A stretch of DNA of 64,000 nt, from positions 744,001 to 808,000 of the forward strand of contig WACJ01000404.1 of assembly GCA_008973525.1 (NCBI GenBank), written 5' to 3'. Positions within the stretch are counted from its first letter, which is position 1. Every line of letters starts with the position of its first letter. A program made the position numbers and the translations under genes. The notes beneath the pieces were generated by a model, which saw nothing but the letters and a program-made list of their open reading frames with translations, was not told where the DNA came from and ran no database searches. This document shows, in pieces, positions 36,063 to 49,164 of the stretch. Source of the stretch: Stenopsyche tienmushanensis (taxonomy: Eukaryota; Arthropoda; Insecta; Trichoptera; Stenopsychidae).

Positions 36063-37930
36063 GAATGTTTCGTACCATTTAACATTTTAAAAATCTTCAA
36101 CAGACTATCGATGGATCTAGCAGCATTCATTGCGTTAAACCGGGATGTAGAAGCCTGAGATAAATCTCATCAAAGTATTATGGGGCGCTGTGAAAGTTGG
36201 GCTACAATCGGATCATAAATGTGGAACAACTGACAAATTTTCATAAAAAATTTATGATTTGCTCACTGAAAAAGATAGAAAATATCTCTACCCTTACTGT
36301 TTAAAATAAAAAGCAATATGTATGGGTTATAACTAAAAATATTGTAAAACCATTCTAAAAGTTGATTATTTATGCATAAGATTAATTAAGCAATTATATC
36401 CCTTCATTAAATACAATATATTTAATAAAGTGCTTATCAAAATTATATTATCATTACTTTTATAAACTAGTTCTGAAATCTAAAAAAGTGCAATTAACTT
36501 GATAATAGAAAACCATCTGCTTCCATTTCATCCAAAAATTCACGCCAAATTGGCAAAAGTATCAAACTTTTTAGACTGTAACGATGATGTGTTTTATAAG
36601 TTTAAATTAACATTAAAAACTGATTTTGTTACTAACAATAAGCCGATGTCTTCTTTTAATACTTACAAATAATATACAAAATTTTACTGAAAATATATCA
36701 GAAGCATAACCCAAAGTTAAAACCAAGAATCAGGATCTTTAGAATGAGACCCATTTTAGAGTTTATTTTCAACTTTAATATGTGGTATGTTCATATATTT
36801 TTATAGACTACAAAATGTACTATTTGTTCAGCTCTTGTCTGGGAGATAAAAAGTTAATTTAGCTCAAGAATTAGGAAAAATATTCCATATTTGATCAAAA
36901 ATATTAGGTTAAATCGTAAATCTCGTTTTTCAATAGAAACATAATATCGACAAATAATGAATAATTTAACACATACTTTTAATAATGAAGCGATATTTAT
37001 TCCAAGATGGATGAGATACATATGAAAAAACTAAGTTAATAAAATATTTTTATATAGCAAAATTTATAAGAATCTATAAGAAAATGGCTGAAAGTCTAAC
37101 AACAATGTATTTGATTGATTTATTATCGTATTGAAATGTTTCTACATTCAGATAAAATCAATACCCCAAAAAGAAACGATATTTAAGAGTATTAAAACAA
37201 AGCTCATGTATGTGAATGACAACTTATCTTTGTTTGAGCTCTCATTGGCAATAGTTTCGTCCATTAGCCGGCGTATCGTACATTACCCATTGTTTTCAGC
37301 CATGATTCCGTTCACCATTATCTATTTTCAGAATAAATAAATGCATTTACATCATAAAGGATTTAATCTTGATTGATGACCTAGCAAAGTTTGACGATAG
37401 ACAATCTAGGTCGCATTATATGCAATCCGCTGAGTCATCAGACCACGATCCATCTTCCGTTTAATATATATGTTGCCAGATCTCGAGGTCGTGGCAAGAA
37501 CAACGAAATCCTATAAATGTTTATTTTTTCCTTGAGACTATATATTATTATTTATAAATAATATAAAATGACGCTTATTATTAAATTTATTACTCAGAAA
37601 AAGGTCGACGTCATCGTATTAAATATAGCTCGTACGCAGTATAATATACTATATATGTCCATCAAATTAAATCAAACATTTTTTTTCGTTCTTATTTGGT
37701 TTTAGGAGATGTGAATCGGTTGTGGATAAACATCACTTGCCTATCGTCCTGACAGCTTCGCAGTTACATCAAAAACTTCACTCGGTTCTCTCAGTTAAAT
37801 ATTTACTGAAAGGGCTCGAAATAGGGGTTGATTTTACTGCTCGCATTAGTATTTGCCATCCATTAAGCTTGATCATGTGATTGCAAATTATTACATATAT
37901 ATATATATATAAGTAAAAAATCACAAAATT
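36063..37930. other. AT-rich stretch with AT microsatellite
   Basis: An (AT)n run lies at about 37893-37911. No gene, repeat family or transposon end was recognised elsewhere. Confidence 0.4.
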
Positions 37931-37937
37931 GAATACA

Positions 37938-37947
37938 TTTATTTATT
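37938..37947 (-). promoter_or_regulatory. Possible poly(A) signals (AATAAATAAA on minus strand)
   Basis: Two overlapping AATAAA hexamers on the minus strand lie about 165 bp beyond the stop codon of the candidate terminal exon at 38108-38253. In AT-rich DNA such hexamers are common, so this is only supportive. Confidence 0.3.
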
Positions 37948-38107
37948 CAATATTACGCAAAAAATATGTTAATAAAACTATTTTATATTTTAAAAATTAC
38001 GAAACAACCTATGATGCTAAATGAACATTTATACCGATGCAAAAAAGCTATTTTTTTAATATTCGTAGATAAAGTTGATCAAATTGTTATGGTCACTGTT
38101 TTTCTCC

Positions 38108-38253
38108 TTAGTAGGTGAAAATATCTTTCAGAAGCAAGAATGAAGATCCATTGCCAAGAGAAAATATATAATTTCCACCATCCTTTGCTGACCTAGACAA
38201 TACTCGAAGAAGAGTTCCACCATCGTAATCAGGGTCTTGTTGTTGGGATTTTT
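38108..38253 (-). CDS. Candidate 3'-terminal coding exon, unidentified
   Basis: On the minus strand, an acceptor-like CATAATTATATGCAG ends at 38254. It is followed by a frame of about 48 codons to TAA (38108-38110). The frame is closed by a stop just upstream of the acceptor, as expected for an exon. The peptide includes KSQQQDPDYDGGTLLRVLSR and then SAKDGGNYIFSLGNGSSFLL, ending LKDIFTY. The even residue mix (Gly, Asp, Ser, Leu) is unlike translated AT-rich DNA. Possible poly(A) signals follow on the same strand. No family was recognised and no upstream exon was located, so the function is unknown. A transposon origin is not excluded. Confidence 0.4.
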
Positions 38254-38259
38254 CTGCAT

Positions 38260-41200
38260 ATAATTATGAATGACTATCGTGGATAAGACAGATGTTTAAG
38301 CGAAATATTCCAAAAAATGAATGATATTCTGCTGACATCATTATTGTGTATAATCAGATTATTGTAAAATATCTTGCAAGTAAATTAAATTACAATTAAT
38401 GCATCTATGATTTCATATTAAAAGTCCTGGGAAAGGATATAGGAAATATAACTATTATGACTTCACACGTGAAGTTGCTACTATACAAAAAATAACAACG
38501 TTTTTCTTTGGGGTTAGTACCAGTTCATATCCTTAAGCCATCAGGAATTTAAAAAATCTTTATGTCTATAAGCAAAAATAGTAATGCTAGACCACATTCT
38601 GCAAATTTAATGCTAGTAAATATAATAAATTTGAACTTCTACGTTATCCAGTTTATTATATTCTCTGATTACTTTTTGTTAAGATTCTCACAACACAATA
38701 ATATAAATAAGGACTTAACCATCATCTATGACAAAAAACGATTTAAAAAAAATATTAGTTGACTATGATAAGAAATATGCATCATAAAGCTATTTGTAAA
38801 ACAAATATTTGAGCTTATACATTGAAGATTGACATTTAAGAAGCGTAGAGCTAAATTTTCGATTAAATATAATTATTATAAAATATTAAGAAAAACTTGC
38901 CCTTTATTGTCAGAAGGGATGCTATGTAAATTAATTAAATATAATAGGCTAATAGAATATTTAGCCGCATGTTAATAAAGAGCATAAACATAAGGTCAAC
39001 GTGGAGATATATGCTGGAAATGTTCGACAAAATAGTGATATATCAGCCAACCTCTGCCCTTTTCCCATTCGTCTGCTCATTCCTGTTGACAGATGTAGGA
39101 ATATCTTCGTCAATTTTTCCTGTTTGTGTCGAGAGTCCCCATGACAGATCTCATTAGGCGACCCCTTGTGGGCGAGAGGGTGGAGTAGGATGAAAACCAG
39201 GCAACCTACTAAGCTTCCACCCGTCGAGAATCGATGAAGGATTTGTTTATGTCCATATGCGTATATTTATTTTTTAAATATTGAAAAATATATTTGTCAG
39301 AGTTTTCAATGCATGAACACAAAAACGATCGGTTTAGCAATCAGAAAACCGATCACGTCCCCTGTCGTTATAAGGGCGCTGGATTTTAACGGGTTCCATC
39401 TAACGACCGTTATCCGACTCGGCTTTCGACAGATAACGAGAATCTGTACGATTCCCTGTAATAGGATTCGCTTTTTAATTTAAGATTATTGCTCAAGTGC
39501 ATTTTTTTAGTGCCAATCCTTGGGCGCAGATATTTTTTTCACCCCGTTCGCAGAAAATGTTATTATTTTACGCCACTTTGAAGCGAAAAAAATGTGTTTA
39601 TTCAAGGTTTTTATTAGGCCAAATCAAATTAAAATAAATACACTTTAATTTTATTAGGCGTATGAAAGTAAATTTATGAAAAGGGAAAAATAAAATCCTT
39701 TCAGCTCTTTCTGCTTGTGTTCAGTTCTTCTTTTACGGAGAAAAAGGGTAGACATAGTCAAATATTTATAATAGGGAAAACGTAAGACCTAAAGGTCGGG
39801 GGAGGAAAAATGTTAAAACTCTTATTAAATGAAATGTTTAACGAGAAACGCGAAATCCAATTAACCTCTATTGTATTACTTGGAGATGTACTTCAAGTGA
39901 ATAAATAGAATATTTTGTCGCTAAATTGTATTTTTGTGAAGGTTTCTGTATTTAGCTTTAAAAGAAAATCGTCCTTTCTCTCTTTGCACAGGTCTTGTGC
40001 CAGAAAAAAATACAAGAAGCGGTCGTCGATATTAATTCTGCTCATGCGCCTTCTGCAATAATTAGAAGTGCGTGAGTCCCGAAGACTTTTTAAAATAAAT
40101 GTATTCAAATGTAATTAAAGGAAGCACCGTTTCAAATCCTTGACGAAGTGAAATTTCACTAATTATCCCCGGAGTTGTCTGCAAAACGAATAAATTTTAT
40201 TGATGTACTGACTTATTTTCCTCTCGGCTGAAATATTGCCAGGCGAAGCGAAACAAATAGCAGCCGGATAATTTGATTGAATTTCTGAGTAACATGGTAA
40301 TTATGCCAAATAACTCATCCGATTACATCGCGTCTCCAACTTAACGTCATATTTCACAGTTCTAAGGGGTATTTGTTAAAATTAAATATTTAATATCAGA
40401 CCGTGCGTAAGAGTTACCAGAGTCGTCTGTCAAAGTCGCTCTAATGAAATTCTTTCCACTTGCCACATGAACTTTAATAATCATCCCTGAAAATCAAAGC
40501 CTTTGTACCACGTAACATATTGATTCATCAAATAGTAATAGCATATCATTCAAATTAATAATAGCTATTGCAGGTATATCAAGAATCAACAGATTTCTAT
40601 ACAAAATGTATCTAAAACCCAACAAATTTACATGAAAAATCATAATAGCAATGTCCATCATTTTAATTAATTATTAAGTCAGTCTATTTTATTGTTTGAC
40701 TAACTTCAATAAATTTCAAATCTTTGTTATTGATTTTGTTCTTAATTTCAAGCTTGAGCTTAAAATAATCAATGAAAATCTTTTGAGAATTTAATTAATT
40801 AACGTTAAATCCATCCATATTATTTAAAGCCCAAAATTGCTCATTGTCCTATATGTAGGACACTTATTACTTGTTCTTAAAATAATTAAGACTTGAAAAT
40901 AACAATATTGTAGATTTATCTGAGCTCATCCAATCAACTAGTAATCAATACATTATATTATTAATCAATTGACATATTATAAATTATAAATAAATTCTAT
41001 ATTAAGCAACAGAAATTCCACATATACATCCATTAATTTTAAACAAAATTTAGTAATCCTCGCTAGATTGAAACTGATTATTCCATCTTGAATAATACGA
41101 ATTGAGTGAGATTGGTGAAACCCAAAATCTAAGTAGACGATAACTGTAAAACGTTATGGGAGTGTACAAGCATTTGTCGTTGTCATAAACTTTAAGAAGT

Positions 41201-41875
41201 GATTGACCATTTTAACGATGATTTTCATGGCCTTAACTGACTTTATAAAGTTTAAGTGCCGATTCAACTATAGTGTTAATCGATTTTACAGCGTGAAATA
41301 TATTTTTCAGCTTTAAAAAAATTAGTTATGACACCTGCAAAATAAAAACTGCACATTCTACGAAAAATTCAAGTTGTGCTTAAGAATATTTATTGGGTGG
41401 CTTTTGAAAGGCATCTAAATAAAAAAAAAGCTTTTAAATGTCTTGGTAAGTAATCAAACGTAAGCAATCTGTATATGATTTTCTTTTTATGATAAATTTT
41501 TAAGATGATTTGAGGAAAATGTTTCTTTGATAAGGTTGAATAACATTTTATGGAGTTATTTTGAGAAAAGTACTCTAACGATGCAAATATTAGGGCACTA
41601 TCGCATACGCAACAATATATTGTCTGGTACTTAATGCAAGTGTTGCCTACGACAATATGTCGCTTTTCTATGCTAAGAAAGTTAATTATAGGCTTGAATT
41701 TAAAATATTTCAGTTATCATTTTAATCTGTCGATATAGGTAAAATTAGCAAAATTCAATTTAAACTCAAATAAAATAAGATTTTCCACTATTGTATTATG
41801 ATATAAAAACTGTTCTATGATCAATTAAATCTCTTTTTCACCACACAAGAAATCTTACAAAGCTTCAAGGGTTGC
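38260..41875. other. Mostly unique stretch with one GC-richer block
   Basis: The block at 39100-39450 is CpG-richer. The rest is AT-rich. Short frames at 38562-38762, 38969-39157 and 39893-40108 have no motif. If 38108-38253 is a terminal exon, its introns would lie here. Confidence 0.35.
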
Positions 41876-42365
41876 CGTGTGTTAATATGCGCCCTGCGAA
41901 GCATCTGTGGTAAAAATAAGGTCAATTTGGGTTGAGCGAATGAGGTCGTTTCTTGAAAACGAGCCCCGGCACCGGCACGTAATAACCGGCATTGTTGGTG
42001 ACTTGGAGTAACATGACGTTAGCGGGTGTCCAAGTGGTAGTTTCGTGTTGGGTAGAAAGCGGTCACCCTTATTGGCAGTCTCCCTGTGGGGTCTGATTGT
42101 ACCCCCTGGCCTATGCGCACATCTGATTCAGGTGCGCGGGAGGCCGCTAAGTCAATTTGCGCCCCTTTGTGCTCGAAAACGTGCACCCGGGTCCCGGCCC
42201 ATCGGGAAAAGCGGAAGTGCCGGCATTAGATAGCGGAAAAATGCGAAAGCCTCTTACGACCCCCGACGAAATATCCACCATTCACACCAAAAAAAAACAT
42301 GCTACCAACAATATTGTCATACTTTCTTTCGTGCGAATGCCTAAGACCCGAACCCGCTTTTGAAC
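41876..42365. other. GC-rich island
   Basis: Among the GC-richest parts of the window, with GAGCCCCGGCACCGGCACG and CGGGTCCCGGCCCATCGGG. Overlapping frames on both strands are open without motifs. It could be a promoter-type CpG-rich block, a conserved element or a GC-rich repeat fragment. Another copy was not found here. Confidence 0.3.
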
Positions 42366-42834
42366 GGAACGCGTGAAAGCATTCCCTCGAAAACATCATG
42401 AAAAACATACGCCACTTCTTTATTCAATACATTGATGGAATACCCAAAATCTCGGCTTAAAAAAAACACATCTTCTAAAGCAGTATTAAGGTCGTCTGCA
42501 TACTATATGTGTGTATGCAATTGTGTTTCTAAAGGCAATCAATTCAGCTATATATAAGCCTTAGATAATAATGAAAAGTGCTAAAAAATAAAAATGAAAT
42601 CAAGATAATTCAGAGTGACAATTTAAGTAAACATAAATACATGGACTGACTAATATGGCACATTAGAGTTCTTTGATTATTAATTGCTTACCAAAAGCAA
42701 AAGTTTTGCACAACTAGTGGATTTAATCCTGGATTTTAATAATCAATATTCTGATTACTGAAAAAGATATTTAGGAGATTGGAATTAATAATATTCAGCA
42801 GTCAAATTACACAGAATCCTTGCGAATTTTTAAA

Positions 42835-43472
42835 ATGTCAGAGAAGATAGTACATATTCGACACTGCTTATTTTTTAAATTAATAAAATCCATAAAGCAA
42901 CAGTGGCAACCAAAACATATGTGATGTGTTCGACAGAGGTGCTATCTATGTTTGAAATAGTCAATGATCGTTTGCTTAATTCAGATCTGGGAATTTATTA
43001 ACAGTTAATGAAGAAAGAGCAGGGCCCCCTTCAACCATCAATGATAATGTTCTGAAAGCCATACTTGAAGCTGATCCTCGTCAAAATACCAAGGATATTG
43101 CAATAAAGATGGATATCGATCCATTTACGTTGGTGAGGCATCTGAATCGTATTGGAATGGTTTCCAAGTACGAAGTACAAACTGCATTAACTTTTTTGTT
43201 TCGATTAGAAAAATGAGTTGTTTATAACAATCAAACTAGGAAGCGACACTCTCAACCACTCCCACGGCAGAACTTCATTTAAAAAATAATACTTTGTGTT
43301 TGGTGTAATATGAAAGACATTTTTTATTGCGAATGCTGTTAAATATTATGAAAAGCTGCCAATTTGACAGCAAAAAAAATTTGATAGACCATGAGAAATA
43401 ATCATTAGAAGTAATAGGAATAGGAAGGTTTTCTTAAAAAAAAAATACGACGTTATTTATGCATCGACCTAA
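42835..43472 (+). mobile_element. Mariner relic with 3' end, internally deleted
   Basis: The plus strand reads as a mariner transposase with stops and one early frame change. It starts MSEKIVHIRHCLFFK at 42835, then NICDVF, then FA-stop-FRSGNLLTVNEE, the RAGPPSTINDNVLKAILEAD and PRQNTKDIAIKMD block, and VRHLNRIGMVSK. After a deletion, a second block at 43217-43370 gives VVYNNQTRKR and ILCVWCNMKDIFY, the region of the first catalytic aspartate (here Asn). The DNA ends at GTTATTTATGCATCGACCTAA (43452-43472), a typical mariner terminus on the minus strand (TTAGGTCGATGCATAA), followed by TA. The third catalytic block and left end are missing or too decayed. Confidence 0.75.
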
Positions 43473-43474
43473 TA

Positions 43475-46205
43475 TAAGGAATTTCGTGCAAAAGAAAAAA
43501 AAAACATTAAGAAATTCTATTTATTATCACTTCTATTACCCAACGTCCAAATGTATACAAATTTTATTTTCTTTAAACTAAGAGAGCATTTCTCATTCAG
43601 TTGTGTAATATTATAATGTGAATATGTACATATATGTATATATACGAGGACAAAAGTTACAGCTTGTGAATTTATGAGCTTCAAAAATGACGTTTTCATT
43701 AAATAACATCCAGCGACAGTCGGAAATATGTAAGATGCAGACTTTTCAAATAAAATTCACCCTCCTTCATACATCCTCATTATTATCCTTACACAAAAAT
43801 ATATGGTAACATTTGGTGGTTCGTCTCGAAAACACGCATATTAACCAAGATCATCCAGATAAACATCGTTTTACATTTTGCGATGTCATTCGGTCGATCC
43901 AGGAACGCATAAAAAATTCACATTCCGGAGAATGTTAATCAAATCTTAATTGCGACAAAAGGATTTCGTGCCATAATTTGGGAATAAAATATGCTTAAAA
44001 ATGTTTTCGTCTGATTCGGGGAATAGCGATTGCTGCCGGCGCACCCTCTGACATTTACGATGGAACTGAGGGCTAATTTAGGATTATGCCTCTCGTTTCC
44101 TGAATAAAGTAAGACTTAAAGAAATAAAATATTTGTGAACAAATTCAAAAATACTACCCTTGGGTCCCTTACACCCTAAATTGGACTGAACGGCTTAATC
44201 CGGTTAATTATTCCTTTGCGTGTCTTAAATCACGAACAAGTGTCTAAGGGTAGTGCAATAGCTTCCTTGCTTTTTTTCCAACTTATAATACCTCGACGAA
44301 CAAAGCTTTTGTTGAAATTTGAGCTTATATACTTAGGAAAATACAGAATAATGGAACAAATACGAAACTGAACAAAGACACATGAAAAATATACATCACT
44401 TTCGTTTTTGTTAAATTTTAATATGTATCCTGATTCATACTAAAGACTTATTCGTGCAGGCATAAAAATGAATCTTCCTTAACTTAATTTAATGCATGGA
44501 AGATGTATAAAAGTTATGTTTGGAAAATTTATATTAATTTAAAAAATAAATATGTAAACGTGATAGATCATATCGTATTTATAAAATAAAATTAGCTTTA
44601 GAATAAATTTCACCTCAACAAATACAAAATATAAAAACATTCTTCTTGTTATGATAAATTTAATTTAAAAAAATAGAAATATTACAAAAATATAAAGAAA
44701 TATTTTTAAAAAAAACCAGAAGTTTTCGAAAATCCAATCTTTGAAAGTAGAAAAAGTGTATGGGAAAAAATAATTCTTAATGAGATTTCAGTCAACATAT
44801 GCTTTACTTTCTCAACAATGAGACTCAAATTTGTTACATTTTATTACTTAAGTTATAGAAATCATTTTATATATAAATATTATCTTCTTAAACAGTCATA
44901 TTTTATCGAATTTATGCATTTAAACTTGTACATAATACAAATTAAAGACTCCCTGCCTGACTCGGATGAAATATATTTGGAGCTAAGAAGAGTAGCATTA
45001 AATAATTTCAGGGCAAATTTACAGCATAAAATAAAATTTCGAGAGAAGACATTTTTATTGATAGTTTAAAGCACCCCTAATAAATTAAGTGCGCCATCAA
45101 CACTGCGCCAGATTGTCGACTCGTGTCCAACCTTTTCGACGAACTTTCGCCATAAAGTTTTATCACCAGTTGATTTCTGGTGCACGATAACCCGAACCAT
45201 TAAGAACCCTCCTTGATAACTGCTATGTCTATCAACTCGTGACGTTGAAGATGTAATACGTGGGCTCTTGCTAATAATTACACATTTGGGGAGATTACTG
45301 AACGCTGCTTCATGAATGGATAATTATTTCCGATACATCAAGTATAAAACCTTCCATAATGGCATCCCTTACACGCACCCTCCCGTCAACCCTTTCATGT
45401 CCTTCGTCTGACTAACGCGGAAAGGTCAAATCTTGCTCAAGGACAGGTTAAAAAACACCTAAAGGTATGCATCAAATCCGGATCGTATTAAAAAAACAGG
45501 ACCCTAAGACTTACGGTTGGATAAAAATAACGTACCGCATCAGTGTCAAGACGCTTTACGTGAACAATCCGCAATTCTTTTTCGCAATATGCCACATTAC
45601 CTACGATCGTAAATCTTTCAACGTTGAGATTTTTTGCATGCATAAAGCATATGTGCAGACGTTTCTAAAACTGGGCTGCCTCATATCACACAACGAGCAC
45701 ATACAAAACTAAACATATTCAAATTGCATATAAAATAGTTTGCATACATAAAACAAAAATATAATCCTGAAAATAAAAATTAAAATGCATTGAAAGATTG
45801 AAAATTTTGTGCTTGAGTTTGAAATAAGTCATACATCCAAAATTAAGGCATTGCCAAAGAAGAAATGCTTTGAAACATCAAAAAACTTAGTATATTTTAT
45901 TTATATTGAATATTTGAATGATTGTTTCACTATTTTAGAATAAATGAAATGTTTGATGAATTGGTGGATAAAAAATGTGAAATAAAGTTATAATAACGCA
46001 GAGGTATTTCATGGATTTAATAACGGCTCCTTGGCAACTGAAATAATCCTGCAGGAACGAGAACCGTAGCCGAGACCATGGACAAAGAAAAGACTCGTAA
46101 TCGCCTTCAAAGTCTCGCAACTGGGTTAATTCCCTGTGTGAGGATTTTTTTTATTATTATTCACACCTATGTTGATACAAGTATATGGCCAACCCGTAGT
46201 GACAT
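43475..46205. other. Mostly unique stretch; one weak exon-like frame
   Basis: A plus-strand frame at about 44945-45069 (DSLPDSDEIYLELRRVALNN) ends 10 bp before an AATAAA and might be a terminal exon, but support is thin. The blocks at 43850-44100 and 45080-45600 are GC-richer. No transposon ends were identified. Confidence 0.3.
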
Positions 46206-46479
46206 TTTATGGTAGAGGACTGATACTAAAAATAGTATCCGTCCAAGGCGCATTTGGTTTCGAAACTATGAGCAGAAGGTCTTGAACACTGAAAAGGCAC
46301 CGGAGCTGGCCATCAAGTTCCTGTGGCCAAGAGGTCCAGAAAAAGGACCTCTGATTCGGCACAGGAGAACCTCTCTCTCGGCCAACATGCCCAAACACGA
46401 CCACAGAACCTGATCCGCGTCCATGAAAGGATATACCATGAGGATGAAAGGACTGAGCGAAAGAAATTCCGCATGTAGC
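46206..46479. other. GC-richer segment beside mariner relic
   Basis: This stretch continues open frames on the minus strand past the mariner C-terminus, but the peptide no longer matches the family. It may be flanking host DNA of more balanced composition. Confidence 0.3.
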
Positions 46480-47390
46480 CATCGTGAAGTGACTCAGACA
46501 TTTCTTGCCATCTTACAGGTATCTTTTTAATTTCATTGCTGTAGAAAGACACTGGTTCTGATGCAAAAAAAAAGCTTGAATGTCTATCTTTTATAGCCTG
46601 TTTAGAATTTAGCTTTTTCCTCTGTAAAAAAAATTGTAAGGCACAAAATAAGTGAAAATCACTTGGGGCAGTAAGCAGGATGCGGCAAAAGCTCCCAATT
46701 AAATTCGCTACTTTTTTGCAACGTTTTTTGGCCTTATGCGGTCTAGCTTTAAAATTATGAAACAACACTTTCTTCATATTCACCAATCGTGGGTGTTTTT
46801 AATTAATACTAAGCTTGAATGATACTGTAAACATATGCGTTAATAGTTTGGTTTGGTTCTAACAGTTTATAATAAATCACATCATACATATCAAATACTT
46901 AAAAGTTTATTTTTAGGACGTGCTGCTGTTGGAATTATCTGCTTATCTTTATTTGTCTACCTGTCTTTTTTCTTGTGACGTTATAATAAATAATCCATTT
47001 TTCGTCACCTGTTACCAAACGGTCTAAAAATGGATCTCTTTTGAAGCGCGATAAAAGGGAAGTGCAGACGTTTATTTGTTGCTGGCAATTTGATTCGGAT
47101 AGCTCATGCGGTACCCACTTTTCAAGCTTGGATACTTTCTCAATCTCTTTTAATACGAAATACTGTTCTGTGAGATGGATCTATCTTTCTGCGATCTGAT
47201 CCGCCGTTAATTGTGACTCTGACTCCCAAGATTTTTAAGAACTTCGTCATCAAAATTAATAAGACGTCCTGAACGGGGCTCATCATATATACTGCTTTCT
47301 CTAGCTTTAAATATTTTAAACCATTTCTGGGTAATCCACACACTGATAGTATGTTCACCATGTACACTGTTATTTTTTATCGCTGTAGAT
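46480..47390 (-). pseudogene. Mariner transposase relic, strongly decayed
   Basis: Several minus-strand frames together follow the mariner order. RNGLKYLKLEKA-like and DEVLKNLG-type residues come near 47.2-47.35 kb, and a TGDEKWIIYYNV-type segment at about 46.97-47.03 kb. The catalytic region is at 46.49-46.77 kb, reading FHNFKARPHKA, then TAPSDFHLFCALQFF and IKKIPVRWQEMSESLHDG. The second catalytic aspartate of the HDNARPH motif is replaced. The third lies in APSD. Many frameshifts and stops are present, and terminal repeats were not identified, so this is older than the element at 21.6 kb. Confidence 0.7.
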
Positions 47391-49160
47391 CTGGCAGATT
47401 AGCTACAGGATAATAAAATATATAACATAGCACGAAAATTGGTGACAGACTAATTTAACCAGAACGCTCCAATTACTTTTAGATTCAATCGACATTTAAT
47501 CAGTTATTTTGTAAAAATAAAGCCTTCAGCATTTTTAAAATATCATACATGCTATCCATTGATATATTATATGAATTTATGATACATGATCAAGTAAAAT
47601 TTGAGGGAATCAATAATGAATATTAATTTGAATAAATAAAATCATTTATGGAACAACCTTATTGACCTGTTTGTCAATTAGATGGTCTAGCAATACCATT
47701 ATTTATATATAGATCTTACAAAATCTCCTTGACCATTTTAAGGGTTTTACTGAATCTACAATTTAAAAAAAAATGGATGCTTGTGTTTCGAGAAAAAAAG
47801 GATATTTCTATCTATGATGAATAATATTTCTTACGCTGACCTACATTTTTATGTGTTGTAAGAAATCCTTTTTGCATCATGTGTTTGGAAAAATCTATAT
47901 TTTTCTTTTGCATGAGCTGCAAAATTTTTTTTTTCGAGCCATGTAAAATCCAGATTAGTATATTCCGTACAATAGTTTGTTTACATATTACATTGACGGG
48001 AGTAAATTTAGCATTTCATTGACAGAAGGGTTAAATACAAAATCATAAGTGTGCCATTGTTGCATTCAATGGATGCATTGAATGTTTCATCGTTTATTAA
48101 TTTGCTGATATAACACTTTCAATTTATATGTAATCTTTAATCACATATTTATTATGAATTTCAAATCCAAAAAAATGTATTAATTCATTTGAAGCAACTA
48201 TTCAATGTTTTGAGGTTCTAAATGGGCTTGAGCTTGAAAAACTTTCCTAATTAACAGATTTACAGAAAAGGTGACAACAGTATTCATAAATGTACATTCA
48301 TATCTGTGCATGTGGGCCATAAATTAGATCAAAAGGCGCAAAACATGAAACGAATAAAATCTCATTTAATAATAGCTTTTATGGCGGGCCAAAGCCAGAA
48401 CGATCCTTTGATTAAGGAGGCCAAATAAATGGAAACATGAATTTTGACCTAAATTAAAAGTTGAGAAAGGGACTTAAGAGCACATCGGATATTTAATGAA
48501 GTGGCTCGGTCAGCCTACTTGCGAAACGCACACACACATATGCGGCCAAAATGAAGAGGCCCTTTTACAAAGGGCAATTCCCAAATGCCGGGGGACGTAT
48601 GAAATTAGAAGCGATACAGACTTAACCCCCATAAAGTTGATGGGTTCGTTTAGAATTTGACCCGACTGAAATTGTCGAAAATACCAAAATAATTCTCCAC
48701 ATACAAACATAAATGAATTTGGAGAATTAAACTCGGGGGCTTTTTGCATTTTGTAAGGTGTGCTTACGAACAAAGTTTGCAAAGCGTTTACGGCTGAATA
48801 TATAGAATTTTCCGCCGCAATATAAGGCTTTGTAGCAATTGAATGCCTTGCATTCAAACAACCCTTCTATTGATCTGAAAACCCTGAGAAAAAATAAGTT
48901 TCAATAGAGTCATTGGGCATTATATACAAACAGGCTAAATGCTTCGTTGGATATGTGTAAACCCATTTTTTTATGAATTACAAATATTAAAATTTGATAA
49001 ATGCAAAGCGCATTAATAGATGAGCATGTACTTTGTCCGAGCAAATCAATTTATGCTTCAACTAATTTATGATAAGCAATTAATACCAATGTATTCAATT
49101 ACTACAAACTTTAATTATACAAAACCAAATAAGAAGTTATATTGCATTCAATCACAGATA
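47391..49160. other. Unique stretch, nothing firm
   Basis: A 115-codon minus-strand frame at 48510-48857 sits in a moderately GC-richer block (48.4-48.85 kb) but shows no domain. The remainder is AT-rich. Confidence 0.35.
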
Positions 49161-49164
49161 TTAA

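Noticed and set aside
46207..46482. Separate gene next to the mariner relic
   Set aside because: The frame is an extension of open sequence in a GC-richer patch, with no motif and no start context.
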